Shown: positions 18,815 through 26,103 of the stretch, one piece after another
Layout: each line of letters begins with the position of its first letter
Numbering within the stretch: the first letter of the stretch is position 1
NCBI GenBank assembly: GCA_015059785.1
Contig: SUZS01000004.1
Location: forward strand, 52,285 to 116,284
Length of the DNA: 64,000 nucleotides
Origin: Rikenellaceae bacterium
GTDB taxonomy: Bacteria; Bacteroidota; Bacteroidia; Bacteroidales; Rikenellaceae
Direction: 5' to 3'
Made by a program: the position numbers and the translations under genes
Notes under the pieces: generated by a model
What the model was told of the DNA's origin: nothing
What the model saw: only the letters and a program-made list of their open reading frames with translations
Databases searched by the model: none

Positions 18815-18829
18815 TTGCGTTGTCTTGAA

Positions 18830-19420
18830 TTAGCTGATTAAATATTTTTTGGCTATTTTGACACAGGCATAGCCAAGACCATCAATCTGTACGCCCACGA
18901 TTGAACTCTTCTCATCGGCTTCACTAACTACACCTTCCAAACCCTTCAATGGTCCAGATATTACGCGAACCGAATCGCCGACCTTGATATTGCTAACAAT
19001 AGTTACTTCGCTTTCTGCTTTTTCAAGTAAGAACTTTAATCTCTTGATTTGGTTGTCGGGTATAGGGGTAGCAAACTTTTTCTTATCTTCATCGCTACCT
19101 GGAAGCGCCAAGAGTTTGTGAATGAATGATTGATTGCGGAGCCACTCTTCCTCATGCTCTGTTGCTCTAACAAATACCACCATTGGAATAATTAAACGGT
19201 CAATCTTTTTCTTACGGTCACTCCATTGGTGTACTTCTTGCTGTGTCGGGATGTAGGTTTCGTACCCTGCCTTATTTAGTTGAGATGCAACTTTCTTCTC
19301 GCAATTTACTTGAACAAGCACTGCAATCCATCTTTTTTTGCACGCTTCGCGGTCGTTTGTCCCATTGACAAGCGAATTCTTATCCTTGTGGATGTCTGGC
19401 TCCACTACGCTTTTGTTCAT
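18830..19420 (-). CDS. NusG/UpxY-family transcription antiterminator
   Basis: A 196-aa NusG paralogue. The ATG at 19420 (MNKSVVEPD) is preferred; the open frame continues upstream to 19564 but enters the promoter region. The NGN domain starts at about residue 30 (WIAVLVQVNCEKKVASQLNK) and includes YIPTQQEVHQWSDRKK. A KOW domain closes the protein (VGDSVRVISGPLKGLEGVV). UpxY proteins let RNA polymerase read through long Bacteroides capsule operons and are usually the first gene. Here it is also first, about 50 nt from the expected transcription start, but leads Hsp70 and peptidase genes with no glycosyltransferase in sight. It probably acts on its own long transcript. Confidence 0.9.
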   Translation of the reverse strand: MNKSVVEPDIHKDKNSLVNGTNDREACKKRWIAVLVQVNCEKKVASQLNKAGYETYIPTQQEVHQWSDRKKKIDRLIIPMVVFVRATEHEEEWLRNQSFIHKLLALPGSDEDKKKFATPIPDNQIKRLKFLLEKAESEVTIVSNIKVGDSVRVISGPLKGLEGVVSEADEKSSIVGVQIDGLGYACVKIAKKYLIS

Positions 19421-19446
19421 AGTAGTTGTGAAATTTCCCGTTATAT

Positions 19447-19463
19447 GTTCTACCAAAGAACAA
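19447..19463 (+). repeat. Left inverted repeat of the invertible segment
   Basis: GTTCTACCAAAGAACAA, exactly the reverse complement of the sequence at 19755-19771. The first 15 bases divide into GTTCT, a 5-bp spacer ACCAA, and AGAAC: two inverted recombinase arms around an asymmetric crossover region. The repeat lies 26 bp upstream of the antiterminator ATG, inside the expected 5' leader. Confidence 0.9.
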
Positions 19464-19475
19464 GAAACATATGTG

Positions 19476-19508
19476 CAAAGATATAATAAAAAGTTTAATT
19501 TATAACAA
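19476..19508 (-). promoter_or_regulatory. Promoter of the Hsp70 operon, inside the invertible segment
   Basis: On the minus strand a -7 box TATCTTTG (19476-19483) fits the Bacteroidetes consensus TAnnTTTG. A TTG at 19506-19508 lies 22 bp upstream as a possible -33 element; the usual gap is about 19-21, so this half is less certain. The start of transcription is expected near 19468, so the left inverted repeat is transcribed in the leader. Confidence 0.75.
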
Positions 19509-19754
19509 GTTTTGACTAAATATTTTTTCACTATTGTTGTGCGCAAGCTGAATTGTATATGCACGATTTGAGTGTTAGCTCAATTTTATACACAATGCAC
19601 AATGTTGTAAATTGCTGGGAATCAGCGTGAATAGCCGAAGGTATTAAATATAGTTAGTGTTAGTATATGTTTGGGTTATATCTATAAGTGTTCAAAAAAA
19701 ATTAATTTAGGTTCGTAGTAATGGTTTGTGTCTTAGTTTGTTGGCTAAATATTA

Positions 19755-19771
19755 TTGTTCTTTGGTAGAAC
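19755..19771 (-). repeat. Right inverted repeat of the invertible segment
   Basis: TTGTTCTTTGGTAGAAC on the plus strand, the exact reverse complement of the left repeat. It ends 3 bp before the stop codon of the recombinase gene, so recombination here leaves the enzyme's coding sequence intact. Confidence 0.9.
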
Positions 19772-19773
19772 TC

Positions 19774-20967
19774 CTAATTTAGCCCTTTGACGATATCTCT
19801 ATTCGCATCGTCAATCACCGAGTTTTCTAACATTGTTAGATAAATCTGCGTAGTCTGTTCCGAGGTGTGGCCCATACCTTGGCTAATTACTGAGATGGGA
19901 ACATTATGATTTCGTGCAGCGGTTGCCCAGCTATGGCGCGAAGTGTATGAGGTCAGTTTGCACCCACACCCCAACATCTCTGATAATCTGCCGAGTAAGC
20001 GGTTGTGTGTGTTCAGGGCAACCTGATATTGCTCGTATGCTTCGTTGGCGTCAAGTGAGTTCAAAATCGGGAATACATAAGGCGATTCAGTATCGGCATA
20101 TCGGTCAATTATTCGCTGGATGCTCGGCTCGATGCGAACACTTAATAGTTGTCCGGTCTTACGACGAGCGTAACAAATCATTCCATTTTGTAAGTTTGAC
20201 TTCTTAAGGTAGGCAATATCCACGAACGCCATTCCGCGAGTACAATAGCTGAAAATAAACATATCGCGACAAAAGGCAAGCGGTGTTCCTACCTCCAATT
20301 CTAAGCGGTGCAGTTGCGCTATAATTGACTCTGACACAGCGCGCTTGCGAGTACGGTCAATACCCGTATAAACCTCTGTAAAGGGGTGTTGTTGTTCAAT
20401 GAGTTTCTGCCTTACGGCCTTGTTGTAGATAGCACGAAGCACCCGCATATAAAACGACACCGAATTGCGCACCAAACCCCGCTGAACTAGGAATGCGTTA
20501 TAATCTGTAACCACATGCTCGGTCAGGGCTGACAGAGGCAAGCGCACATCGCCCAAAAATTCGCCAAAACTACACATTGTCTTCTCATAATTTTTAGCAG
20601 TTCCGAGACGGTTTGTCGCCCGTAGTTGTTCCACTTGGGTGCGCATATAATCGAGTGTTAGAATATGGCTCTGGGGCGATTTGTAGCGATTGATAATATC
20701 ACTTACAGAGTAGCCCACACCACAGCTATCCAGGTCTAAAATAACCCTTCGTAGCAGAGCTACATCACTATTTATGCGGTCCTGAATCATTGAGCGATTT
20801 GGGGCTCCTTGAACCAACTTTTCTTCGTAAGCATCCCAGTCAGATGGGCACACGCGAAGCCTTGTTGTGATTTGCTGAGTTTTACGATTGTGGGTGATTT
20901 GGTAGTAGATAACACCTGCTTTACCCTCCACTGAAGAAGGTCGTAATTTTACTTTTACTGTTGCCAT
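19774..20967 (-). CDS. Tyrosine recombinase, probable dedicated promoter invertase
   Basis: A 397-aa Bacteroidetes-type tyrosine recombinase starting MATVKVKLR at 20967 (an in-frame TTG at 21018 lies in a terminator-like hairpin). It has an N-terminal arm-binding domain, an SAM-like domain at about 95-190, and a catalytic domain: Arg in CTRGMAFVDIAYL, Lys in ARRKTGQ, the Arg-His block in YTSRHSWATAA, His in GMGHTSEQTT and nucleophile Tyr in QIYLTML. All catalytic residues appear present. Relatives in Bacteroides include both element integrases and local invertases such as Mpi. No excision, transfer or phage gene is nearby, and its 3' end abuts the right inverted repeat, so local inversion is the likelier job. 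Confidence 0.92.
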   Translation of the reverse strand: MATVKVKLRPSSVEGKAGVIYYQITHNRKTQQITTRLRVCPSDWDAYEEKLVQGAPNRSMIQDRINSDVALLRRVILDLDSCGVGYSVSDIINRYKSPQSHILTLDYMRTQVEQLRATNRLGTAKNYEKTMCSFGEFLGDVRLPLSALTEHVVTDYNAFLVQRGLVRNSVSFYMRVLRAIYNKAVRQKLIEQQHPFTEVYTGIDRTRKRAVSESIIAQLHRLELEVGTPLAFCRDMFIFSYCTRGMAFVDIAYLKKSNLQNGMICYARRKTGQLLSVRIEPSIQRIIDRYADTESPYVFPILNSLDANEAYEQYQVALNTHNRLLGRLSEMLGCGCKLTSYTSRHSWATAARNHNVPISVISQGMGHTSEQTTQIYLTMLENSVIDDANRDIVKGLN

Positions 20968-20997
20968 AACTTTAGAGTTTAGTTTATATACATTAAC

Positions 20998-21037
20998 TAA
21001 AAAAGCCTCCATTCGCAATGAATGAAGGCTTTTTATT
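20998..21037. terminator. Terminator-like hairpin upstream of the recombinase gene
   Basis: Near-perfect inverted repeat: AAAAAAGCCTCCATTC, loop GCAAT, then GAATGAAGGCTTTTT. It is T-flanked on both strands, so it could work either way. On the minus strand it lies 31 bp before the recombinase ATG, so it could attenuate the recombinase or act as a second terminator for the lipoprotein gene. Confidence 0.65.
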
Positions 21038-21091
21038 ATTATGTCTGAGTTTTATGTTTTGTTGTTGCTATTGATTGATTCAATAGTAATG

Positions 21092-21130
21092 CCAAAAAAA
21101 AACAGAGGTTGCCCCACCACGAGCAACCTC
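21092..21130 (-). terminator. Rho-independent terminator of the 1387-aa lipoprotein gene
   Basis: Minus-strand stem GAGGTTGC / GCAACCTC (21105-21130) with a 10-nt loop, followed by TG and a run of about nine T. It lies about 65 bp after the stop of the surface lipoprotein gene. Confidence 0.85.
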
Positions 21131-21195
21131 CTCAATAAACTTTTATAACAAAGCAGGCAGACTACTAAGACCATCTGCCAGGGTCTTGTGTGTTG

Positions 21196-24100
21196 TTATT
21201 TAACAGTTGCGTTAGCAGTGTTAGATACAACAAGTGTTGCAACATTCTCAGCAGTAATAGCTACACCGCCGAGAGTACAGTTCTCAAATGTTACTGCTGC
21301 GCGAGCATCCATCCTGTAGCCTGCCTCAAATTCGCAACCTACAAACTCTGTTGGAGCGTATGGACGGAAGTATGCGTAGCCTGAACCCTCGCCGAAATAG
21401 CAGTTTGTGAACTTTGCGTTGCCAAGTGTTGCAGCGTATGATGTCCAACCCTTGAAAGTAGAGTTGATAGCATACAGACCATTTTTAGAACCCTGGTCGC
21501 AAGAGATAGTGTAAGTAGTACCCTCAATAATTACATTCTCAAGATATACAGGACTCTTGTTTTCGCTGTTGTGGTTGATGAAGATGCCACGGAATGAACC
21601 AGTAACCTTGATGTTCTTAATAAGACCGCCAGTAGTGTTGATACCAGAATCCCAAGTACCACCTGCACCCTTGATATCAAGTATATGACCACCACCATCA
21701 ATAGTCTGGCCATTCTTTACATTGATACCAGTTGTACCATAAGCGTTGCTCATACCTGCAGGCTCAATCTTAACATCTTTAGTAAGAACAACATCCTGAC
21801 CGTTCTCAAGTGCAGCCACAAGGGTATCTGCATCTGCAGCCTCTGTAGGTTTACCAGTGTTGAGTATATCGCCCTCTGAAACAAAACCACAGATGGTATT
21901 TGAGACCTCTCCCAAAACGGTTGTGTTTGCAATAATGCTATTTAGACAGTTTACAGTCAAGTTGCCATTATATAGAGCACCGATAACAGCACCAAACATA
22001 TTGTCGAAATCGCCACCGAAAGAGCCATTCTTAACGATATTACAATCCTTGACAATACAGTTCTTAATGTTGCGCTCTCCGTTATTAAGAGCAACGCCAA
22101 CGATTGCACCCGCAGCTGCATAACCTGTAATGGTTGTCTTCTCGACTGAACAACGAAGGATGTTACCGTCATTGAGCTGACCTACAAGACCACCGATAGT
22201 CCAATTATTGCATGTCACATTAGAGTTAAGTACATGGCAGTTTTCAATAAGACCGCCATTCAAACGACCAACCAATGCACCGATGAACTTTGGTGCGCCA
22301 GAGATATTTACATTCTTTACAGTAAGGTTCTTAATAGTAGCCTTTACATTACCAAACAGACCATATGAAGACTTGTCCTCATCATCGCGGTCGGTTTTCT
22401 TGGTAATCTTTACATTAGAAACTGTGTAACCCTGACCGTCAAATGTTCCGTGGAACTCTGTACGCTGGCTACGGTCGTCTCCAATTGGAATCCACTCCTC
22501 ATTGTTTAGGTCAATGTCGTTTGCAAGGTAAACAGTTACATTGTCAAAGGGTGATGCAGTATAAGGTGTTGTTGCGTTTACAGTATCTGCAACCCACTTA
22601 AGACCAGCAGCGTTGTAGATGTAGTAGTTGCCGTTAGCCATGGTAACACCATCAGTAACATACTCTTTGCCATTTACATATACTTTTGTGTTACCACCTC
22701 CATTGCATCCAAAGAGAAGAGTAGACTCTGCACCCTTAACAGTTGTGTCAGCAACAGTGACATTATTGAAGTGAACTGTTGAGTTGCTAATGTTAATAAG
22801 ACCAACAGCAGAAGCGAACATCAGATCATAGTCGCCACCGAAAGAGCCATTCTGAGCGACTGTACAACCCTCAACAACGCAGTTCTCAACCTTACGCTCG
22901 ACAGCAGTCTCGTTGATGTTACCAACAAGAGCACCAACAGCAGCAGGACCAGTAACAGTGGTATTCTTAACTGAACAGTTTTTTACATTACCTGCATTGT
23001 ACTGACCAGACATAGCACCTGCCATCCAGTATGTACAAGTAACAGTAGAGTTAGCAACATGACAGTTATCAATATTACCATAGAGGTTACCTGCAACAAC
23101 GGCTACATAGCTATAACCAGAGATATTTGCGTTATCAAACTTAACATTCTTAATGTCAGCAGTACCACCGAACAAACCGAAAGGCTTCTTCTCTGTAGAT
23201 GTGGTAGTCATTGTAAGATTTGAGATAGTGTAGTCCTGACCATCAAAAGTTGTTCTACCGCCCCAGAAGTGGATAGGCTTCTCAATAGTTGCACCAGCCA
23301 TATCAATGTCGTTAGCAAGCTTGATAGTCTTGCCAGCAAAGTAATTGTCCTCCTGAGCCTCAACCCACTTAAGACCCTCTGCTGAAGTGATGTAATACAC
23401 ATTGGTCTCATCCTCCTTCTCGCCAACACCATTGCCAGTCATAACTATGCCGTCAATGATAAGCTTACCAGGGCCAGACTCGTTATATGGCTTACCAACA
23501 AGACCGCCATACCAAGGAGTGAAGTCAACATTTGCAGAGAGATTACCTGTGAATGTGCAGTTTGTCATAACAACATCATCAAGACCGTTGTTCCATACAC
23601 CTGCGATACCACCAATCTCCTCTGCGTCTGCAGCCTCCTCTGCATTTGTGATTTTTACATCACCAGAGCAAGAGCAGTTCTCGAACTTATTGCCGTAGTG
23701 TGCGATACCGAATAGACCACCTACATCGATAGTTGTACCCTCAACATAGATGTTAGACTTGATATTTGTGAATGAGTGGCCACCCTCGCCGTTGAAACCA
23801 ACTACACCACCAACATAAGTGCGGTAAGCGGTGCCATTCTCAATAGAGTTAGCCTTCACATAACTTGTCTCGTCAGCCTCAACTGTGATGTTATTCCAGT
23901 TTGCATAAGCATTTTTACCACCTACACCACCAACATATGCCATACCGTTAACCTCAATATGACCTGTAACGGTAATGTTAGTATACTTTGAAGTATATGG
24001 GTTACCTGCTACAACACCTACATTCAGACGGCCAGTTACCTTTGCATCCTTAACGGTTAGATTCTTAATCTCGCCGACAGTAGTCATACCAAACAGACCA

Positions 24101-25359
24101 ACATTGCTCTGGCTTGGAGTGTTGATGTAGAGGTTTGTGATAACCTTGCCGTTACCATCAAATGTACCCTGGAACTGGTTAGTGCTGTTACCAATTGGAG
24201 TCCAAGCGTGACCACCGAGGTCAAGGTCCTCTGTAAGGTTGATAGTAACACCCTTAAGAGTCTCTGCTGGAGCGTAATCTGCGCGTGAAGAAGCAGGAAG
24301 TGTGCCATTTACAAGCTGTGCAATCCAAGCAAGCTCTGCTGGCTTGTCAACAGTATAGGTCTTTGTTGGATCGTCATAGTCTGGCTTTGCAACGCTCTTA
24401 CCATCCCACGCCTCAACAGTGTGCTCACCATCAAACTCAGGCTTGATGATAACATTGAAGTCCATAGGGCTTGAGATAAGCTGACCGATGATGTTTGTGC
24501 GGTAGTTGCGCTGAACTGGCACATTGTAGTATGGACGAGTGTAGTTAGCTTCGCCGTCTGCAAATGTGTAAGTTACATCAACAAGGGTTTTCTCTCTAAC
24601 AAGCAGATAGTTCATTGAGAGCTGATAGTAGTCAGCGCTGTTTACAGTGAACTTCTCATCCTCGCCAGCAGCAACAGCAGCTGCGTCAAAAATTACGGTC
24701 TCATCGCCATAAACCTCTGCAGTCTCATCGTTAAGGCTAAGAACATTAGCTACGCCCTTAACTTCAGCAGCACTTGTAGCGATACCATCAGAGCCGTTAG
24801 CTTTAACATAGTCATAGTCAGCCTGGCTGATACCAGCGCGAAGCTGTGCGAATGGACGGCGAAGCTCAAAAACAGTCTCGTCGTGACCAGCCTTGAAGTT
24901 CTCCTTTACAAGGAAGAAGGCGTCGCGCTTGTCATCCTGTGAAACAGCATCGTCGTAGTTAACAGTGATAGAACGATCCTTCCAGTTACGACCGTAAACT
25001 GCGTAGTCGTTTACCTCGTCAGCGTCGTTGTCAACATAGTGCTGTGCCCAGAAAACAAGGTCATACTCCTTGTCCTTCAAAAGAACAACAGTGATAGTAG
25101 CCTTGCCGTTAGTTACAGGGTAACCCTTCTGGTAGTCTACGAGCGGCAGAGGGTCTTTAGAGTCTGGCTCGTAAACACCGAGGTAAACGCGGTTTGCGTT
25201 GTTACCCTCGCCGTAAGCACGGGTGCCGAGCTGACCAAGATCTGCGGTAAAGGTTACCTCAACCTCACCGCCACCAATAGAAGATGATACATCCTCCTTG
25301 GTACATGATGCTGTGAACAGAATAGCCACAGCCATCAGAATACGAAAAATGTTTTTCAT
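21196..25359 (-). CDS. Large surface lipoprotein: DUF6562-like domain plus beta-helix (GLUG-like) repeats
   Basis: A 1387-aa predicted lipoprotein. The signal peptide ends in a lipobox (LFTASC), followed by an acidic spacer. Residues about 30-310 form a fimbrillin-like DUF6562-type domain starting VEVTFTADLGQLGTRAYG; the same domain forms nearly the whole 313-aa protein at 42698-43639. Three related modules start at about 331, 653 and 911, each with an opening like AEGLKWV, an acidic ANDIDL-type block, GTFDGQGY-like sequences and GLFG/GALVG turns of right-handed beta-helices. From about 1170 a different parallel-beta region follows (VKNGQTIDGGGH). It is probably exposed on the outer membrane for adhesion or host interaction. 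The long leader suggests post-transcriptional control. Confidence 0.85.
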   Translation of the reverse strand: MKNIFRILMAVAILFTASCTKEDVSSSIGGGEVEVTFTADLGQLGTRAYGEGNNANRVYLGVYEPDSKDPLPLVDYQKGYPVTNGKATITVVLLKDKEYDLVFWAQHYVDNDADEVNDYAVYGRNWKDRSITVNYDDAVSQDDKRDAFFLVKENFKAGHDETVFELRRPFAQLRAGISQADYDYVKANGSDGIATSAAEVKGVANVLSLNDETAEVYGDETVIFDAAAVAAGEDEKFTVNSADYYQLSMNYLLVREKTLVDVTYTFADGEANYTRPYYNVPVQRNYRTNIIGQLISSPMDFNVIIKPEFDGEHTVEAWDGKSVAKPDYDDPTKTYTVDKPAELAWIAQLVNGTLPASSRADYAPAETLKGVTINLTEDLDLGGHAWTPIGNSTNQFQGTFDGNGKVITNLYINTPSQSNVGLFGMTTVGEIKNLTVKDAKVTGRLNVGVVAGNPYTSKYTNITVTGHIEVNGMAYVGGVGGKNAYANWNNITVEADETSYVKANSIENGTAYRTYVGGVVGFNGEGGHSFTNIKSNIYVEGTTIDVGGLFGIAHYGNKFENCSCSGDVKITNAEEAADAEEIGGIAGVWNNGLDDVVMTNCTFTGNLSANVDFTPWYGGLVGKPYNESGPGKLIIDGIVMTGNGVGEKEDETNVYYITSAEGLKWVEAQEDNYFAGKTIKLANDIDMAGATIEKPIHFWGGRTTFDGQDYTISNLTMTTTSTEKKPFGLFGGTADIKNVKFDNANISGYSYVAVVAGNLYGNIDNCHVANSTVTCTYWMAGAMSGQYNAGNVKNCSVKNTTVTGPAAVGALVGNINETAVERKVENCVVEGCTVAQNGSFGGDYDLMFASAVGLINISNSTVHFNNVTVADTTVKGAESTLLFGCNGGGNTKVYVNGKEYVTDGVTMANGNYYIYNAAGLKWVADTVNATTPYTASPFDNVTVYLANDIDLNNEEWIPIGDDRSQRTEFHGTFDGQGYTVSNVKITKKTDRDDEDKSSYGLFGNVKATIKNLTVKNVNISGAPKFIGALVGRLNGGLIENCHVLNSNVTCNNWTIGGLVGQLNDGNILRCSVEKTTITGYAAAGAIVGVALNNGERNIKNCIVKDCNIVKNGSFGGDFDNMFGAVIGALYNGNLTVNCLNSIIANTTVLGEVSNTICGFVSEGDILNTGKPTEAADADTLVAALENGQDVVLTKDVKIEPAGMSNAYGTTGINVKNGQTIDGGGHILDIKGAGGTWDSGINTTGGLIKNIKVTGSFRGIFINHNSENKSPVYLENVIIEGTTYTISCDQGSKNGLYAINSTFKGWTSYAATLGNAKFTNCYFGEGSGYAYFRPYAPTEFVGCEFEAGYRMDARAAVTFENCTLGGVAITAENVATLVVSNTANATVK

Positions 25360-25426
25360 AATCTTTGTTAGAATTTGGTTAATGGTTAATAAATAAAATT
25401 AAATAAGTGTGTATGCAAAATAGTTC

Positions 25427-25450
25427 AGGCGACAAGTTCTCTTGCCGCCT
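25427..25450 (-). promoter_or_regulatory. Hairpin in the lipoprotein mRNA leader
   Basis: Minus-strand AGGCGGCAAG, loop AGAA, then CTTGTCGCCT: ten pairs with one G-T mismatch. It lies about 70 nt before the lipoprotein start codon and has no T run, so it is more likely a structured leader element than a terminator. Confidence 0.5.
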
Positions 25451-25499
25451 AAAATAATTACAAAGTGGTGTAACTTATTAATTTATAATGACTTAAAAT

Positions 25500-25508
25500 C
25501 CCCCCCCC
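25500..25508. repeat. Nine-base C/G homopolymer in the lipoprotein leader
   Basis: Nine consecutive C on the plus strand (G in the transcript), between the predicted promoter and the start codon. It abuts a small palindrome (CCGAAATTTTCGG, 25507-25519). Such tracts can slip in length. Confidence 0.7.
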
Positions 25509-25576
25509 GAAATTTTCGGAAGAATAAATTAAGCCCATAATGGTATTATTCATCATATTTGCCATCATTTCGACTA

Positions 25577-25607
25577 CAAAAGTAGTGAAATATTATTAAA
25601 AAGCAAA
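25577..25607 (-). promoter_or_regulatory. Promoter of the 1387-aa lipoprotein gene
   Basis: Minus strand: TTTG (25604-25607), 19-bp spacer, TACTTTTG (25577-25584). Both boxes and the spacing fit the Bacteroidetes consensus. The leader would be about 210 nt. Confidence 0.75.
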
Positions 25608-25635
25608 TTATTTCTGTCTAATTTTTATTTTAATT

Positions 25636-26088
25636 TTATTTTAGAATCTTAAATATCATCTTTTTAATCTTTCCAGTACCGAGCATTGGTGCGTGTGCAT
25701 CCTCAGGGTAGAGGATTGAGAACTGACCCTCGCGCATAGTATAGAACACCTGAGGCTCGTCGGTAAAGAACTGCACATCCTTCTCGGTATTGAACTCGCC
25801 CTTTGCCTTCTTGCAGTCCTTGCGCTCTGACCAGCCGAACTCCTCCTTAGTTGCGCCGCCGATAATAACCTGAATGTCAATATATTTGTCGTGGACCTCA
25901 AGAAGAGCCTCATAGCGCGGTTTGAGGTCTATCTCCATAACATTTACAAAGACCTCGTCCTCAATAATATCGTGGCGACCGACAGAGATGGTCTTAGGAT
26001 TGCACTGTGCAAGAAAATCAAAGGCCGCCTTAAAGCGTGGGTTGAGAGCGTAGTAGAGCTCTGCATTCTTGATTGAATCTAAAATCAT
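25636..26088 (-). CDS. YhcH/YjgK/YiaL (DUF386) family protein
   Basis: A 150-aa protein matching the YhcH/YjgK/YiaL family in length and sequence, with the cupin-like stretch HDKYIDIQVIIGGATKEEFGW and the C-terminal metal/ligand segment FSILYPEDAHAPMLG. Family members are small beta-sandwich proteins linked to sugar or sialic-acid catabolism or biofilm formation; the E. coli EbgC protein is a relative. It follows the EEP-fold gene by 15 bp and is last in a minus-strand gene series. The exact substrate is unknown. Confidence 0.9.
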   Translation of the reverse strand: MILDSIKNAELYYALNPRFKAAFDFLAQCNPKTISVGRHDIIEDEVFVNVMEIDLKPRYEALLEVHDKYIDIQVIIGGATKEEFGWSERKDCKKAKGEFNTEKDVQFFTDEPQVFYTMREGQFSILYPEDAHAPMLGTGKIKKMIFKILK

Positions 26089-26103
26089 AATAGTAGTGTT
26101 TTG

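Larger units (their letters stand above)
19447..19771. other. Putative invertible promoter segment (phase switch)
   Basis: A 325-bp element bounded by perfect 17-bp inverted repeats, carrying the only convincing promoter for the Hsp70 operon. It sits between the operon's first gene and the 3' end of a tyrosine recombinase gene. In the sequenced orientation the promoter points left into the operon (ON). After inversion it would point into the recombinase gene as antisense and leave the operon without a recognisable promoter. The interior has no gene-sized open frame. This matches the layout of Bacteroides invertible capsule promoters; inversion itself is inferred, not observed. Confidence 0.85.

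Noticed and set aside
1..19420. Capsule polysaccharide locus, suggested by the UpxY-like first gene
   Set aside because: No glycosyltransferase, flippase or sugar-nucleotide gene is present in the visible part of the operon.
19666..19673. A plus-strand TATGTTTG inside the invertible segment as a second promoter that would face the operon after inversion
   Set aside because: It fits the -7 consensus but no TTG or TTTG lies at the right distance upstream, so I do not claim a promoter for the inverted state.
19774..20967. The recombinase as integrase of a prophage or conjugative element
   Set aside because: No phage, transfer, excisionase or tRNA/att features were seen on either side, and the enzyme gene abuts inverted repeats that explain it better.
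21857..24563. Numerous short open frames on both strands within the large lipoprotein gene
   Set aside because: They are out-of-frame shadows of a repetitive, Thr/Val/Asn-rich coding sequence with no independent start signals or protein character.
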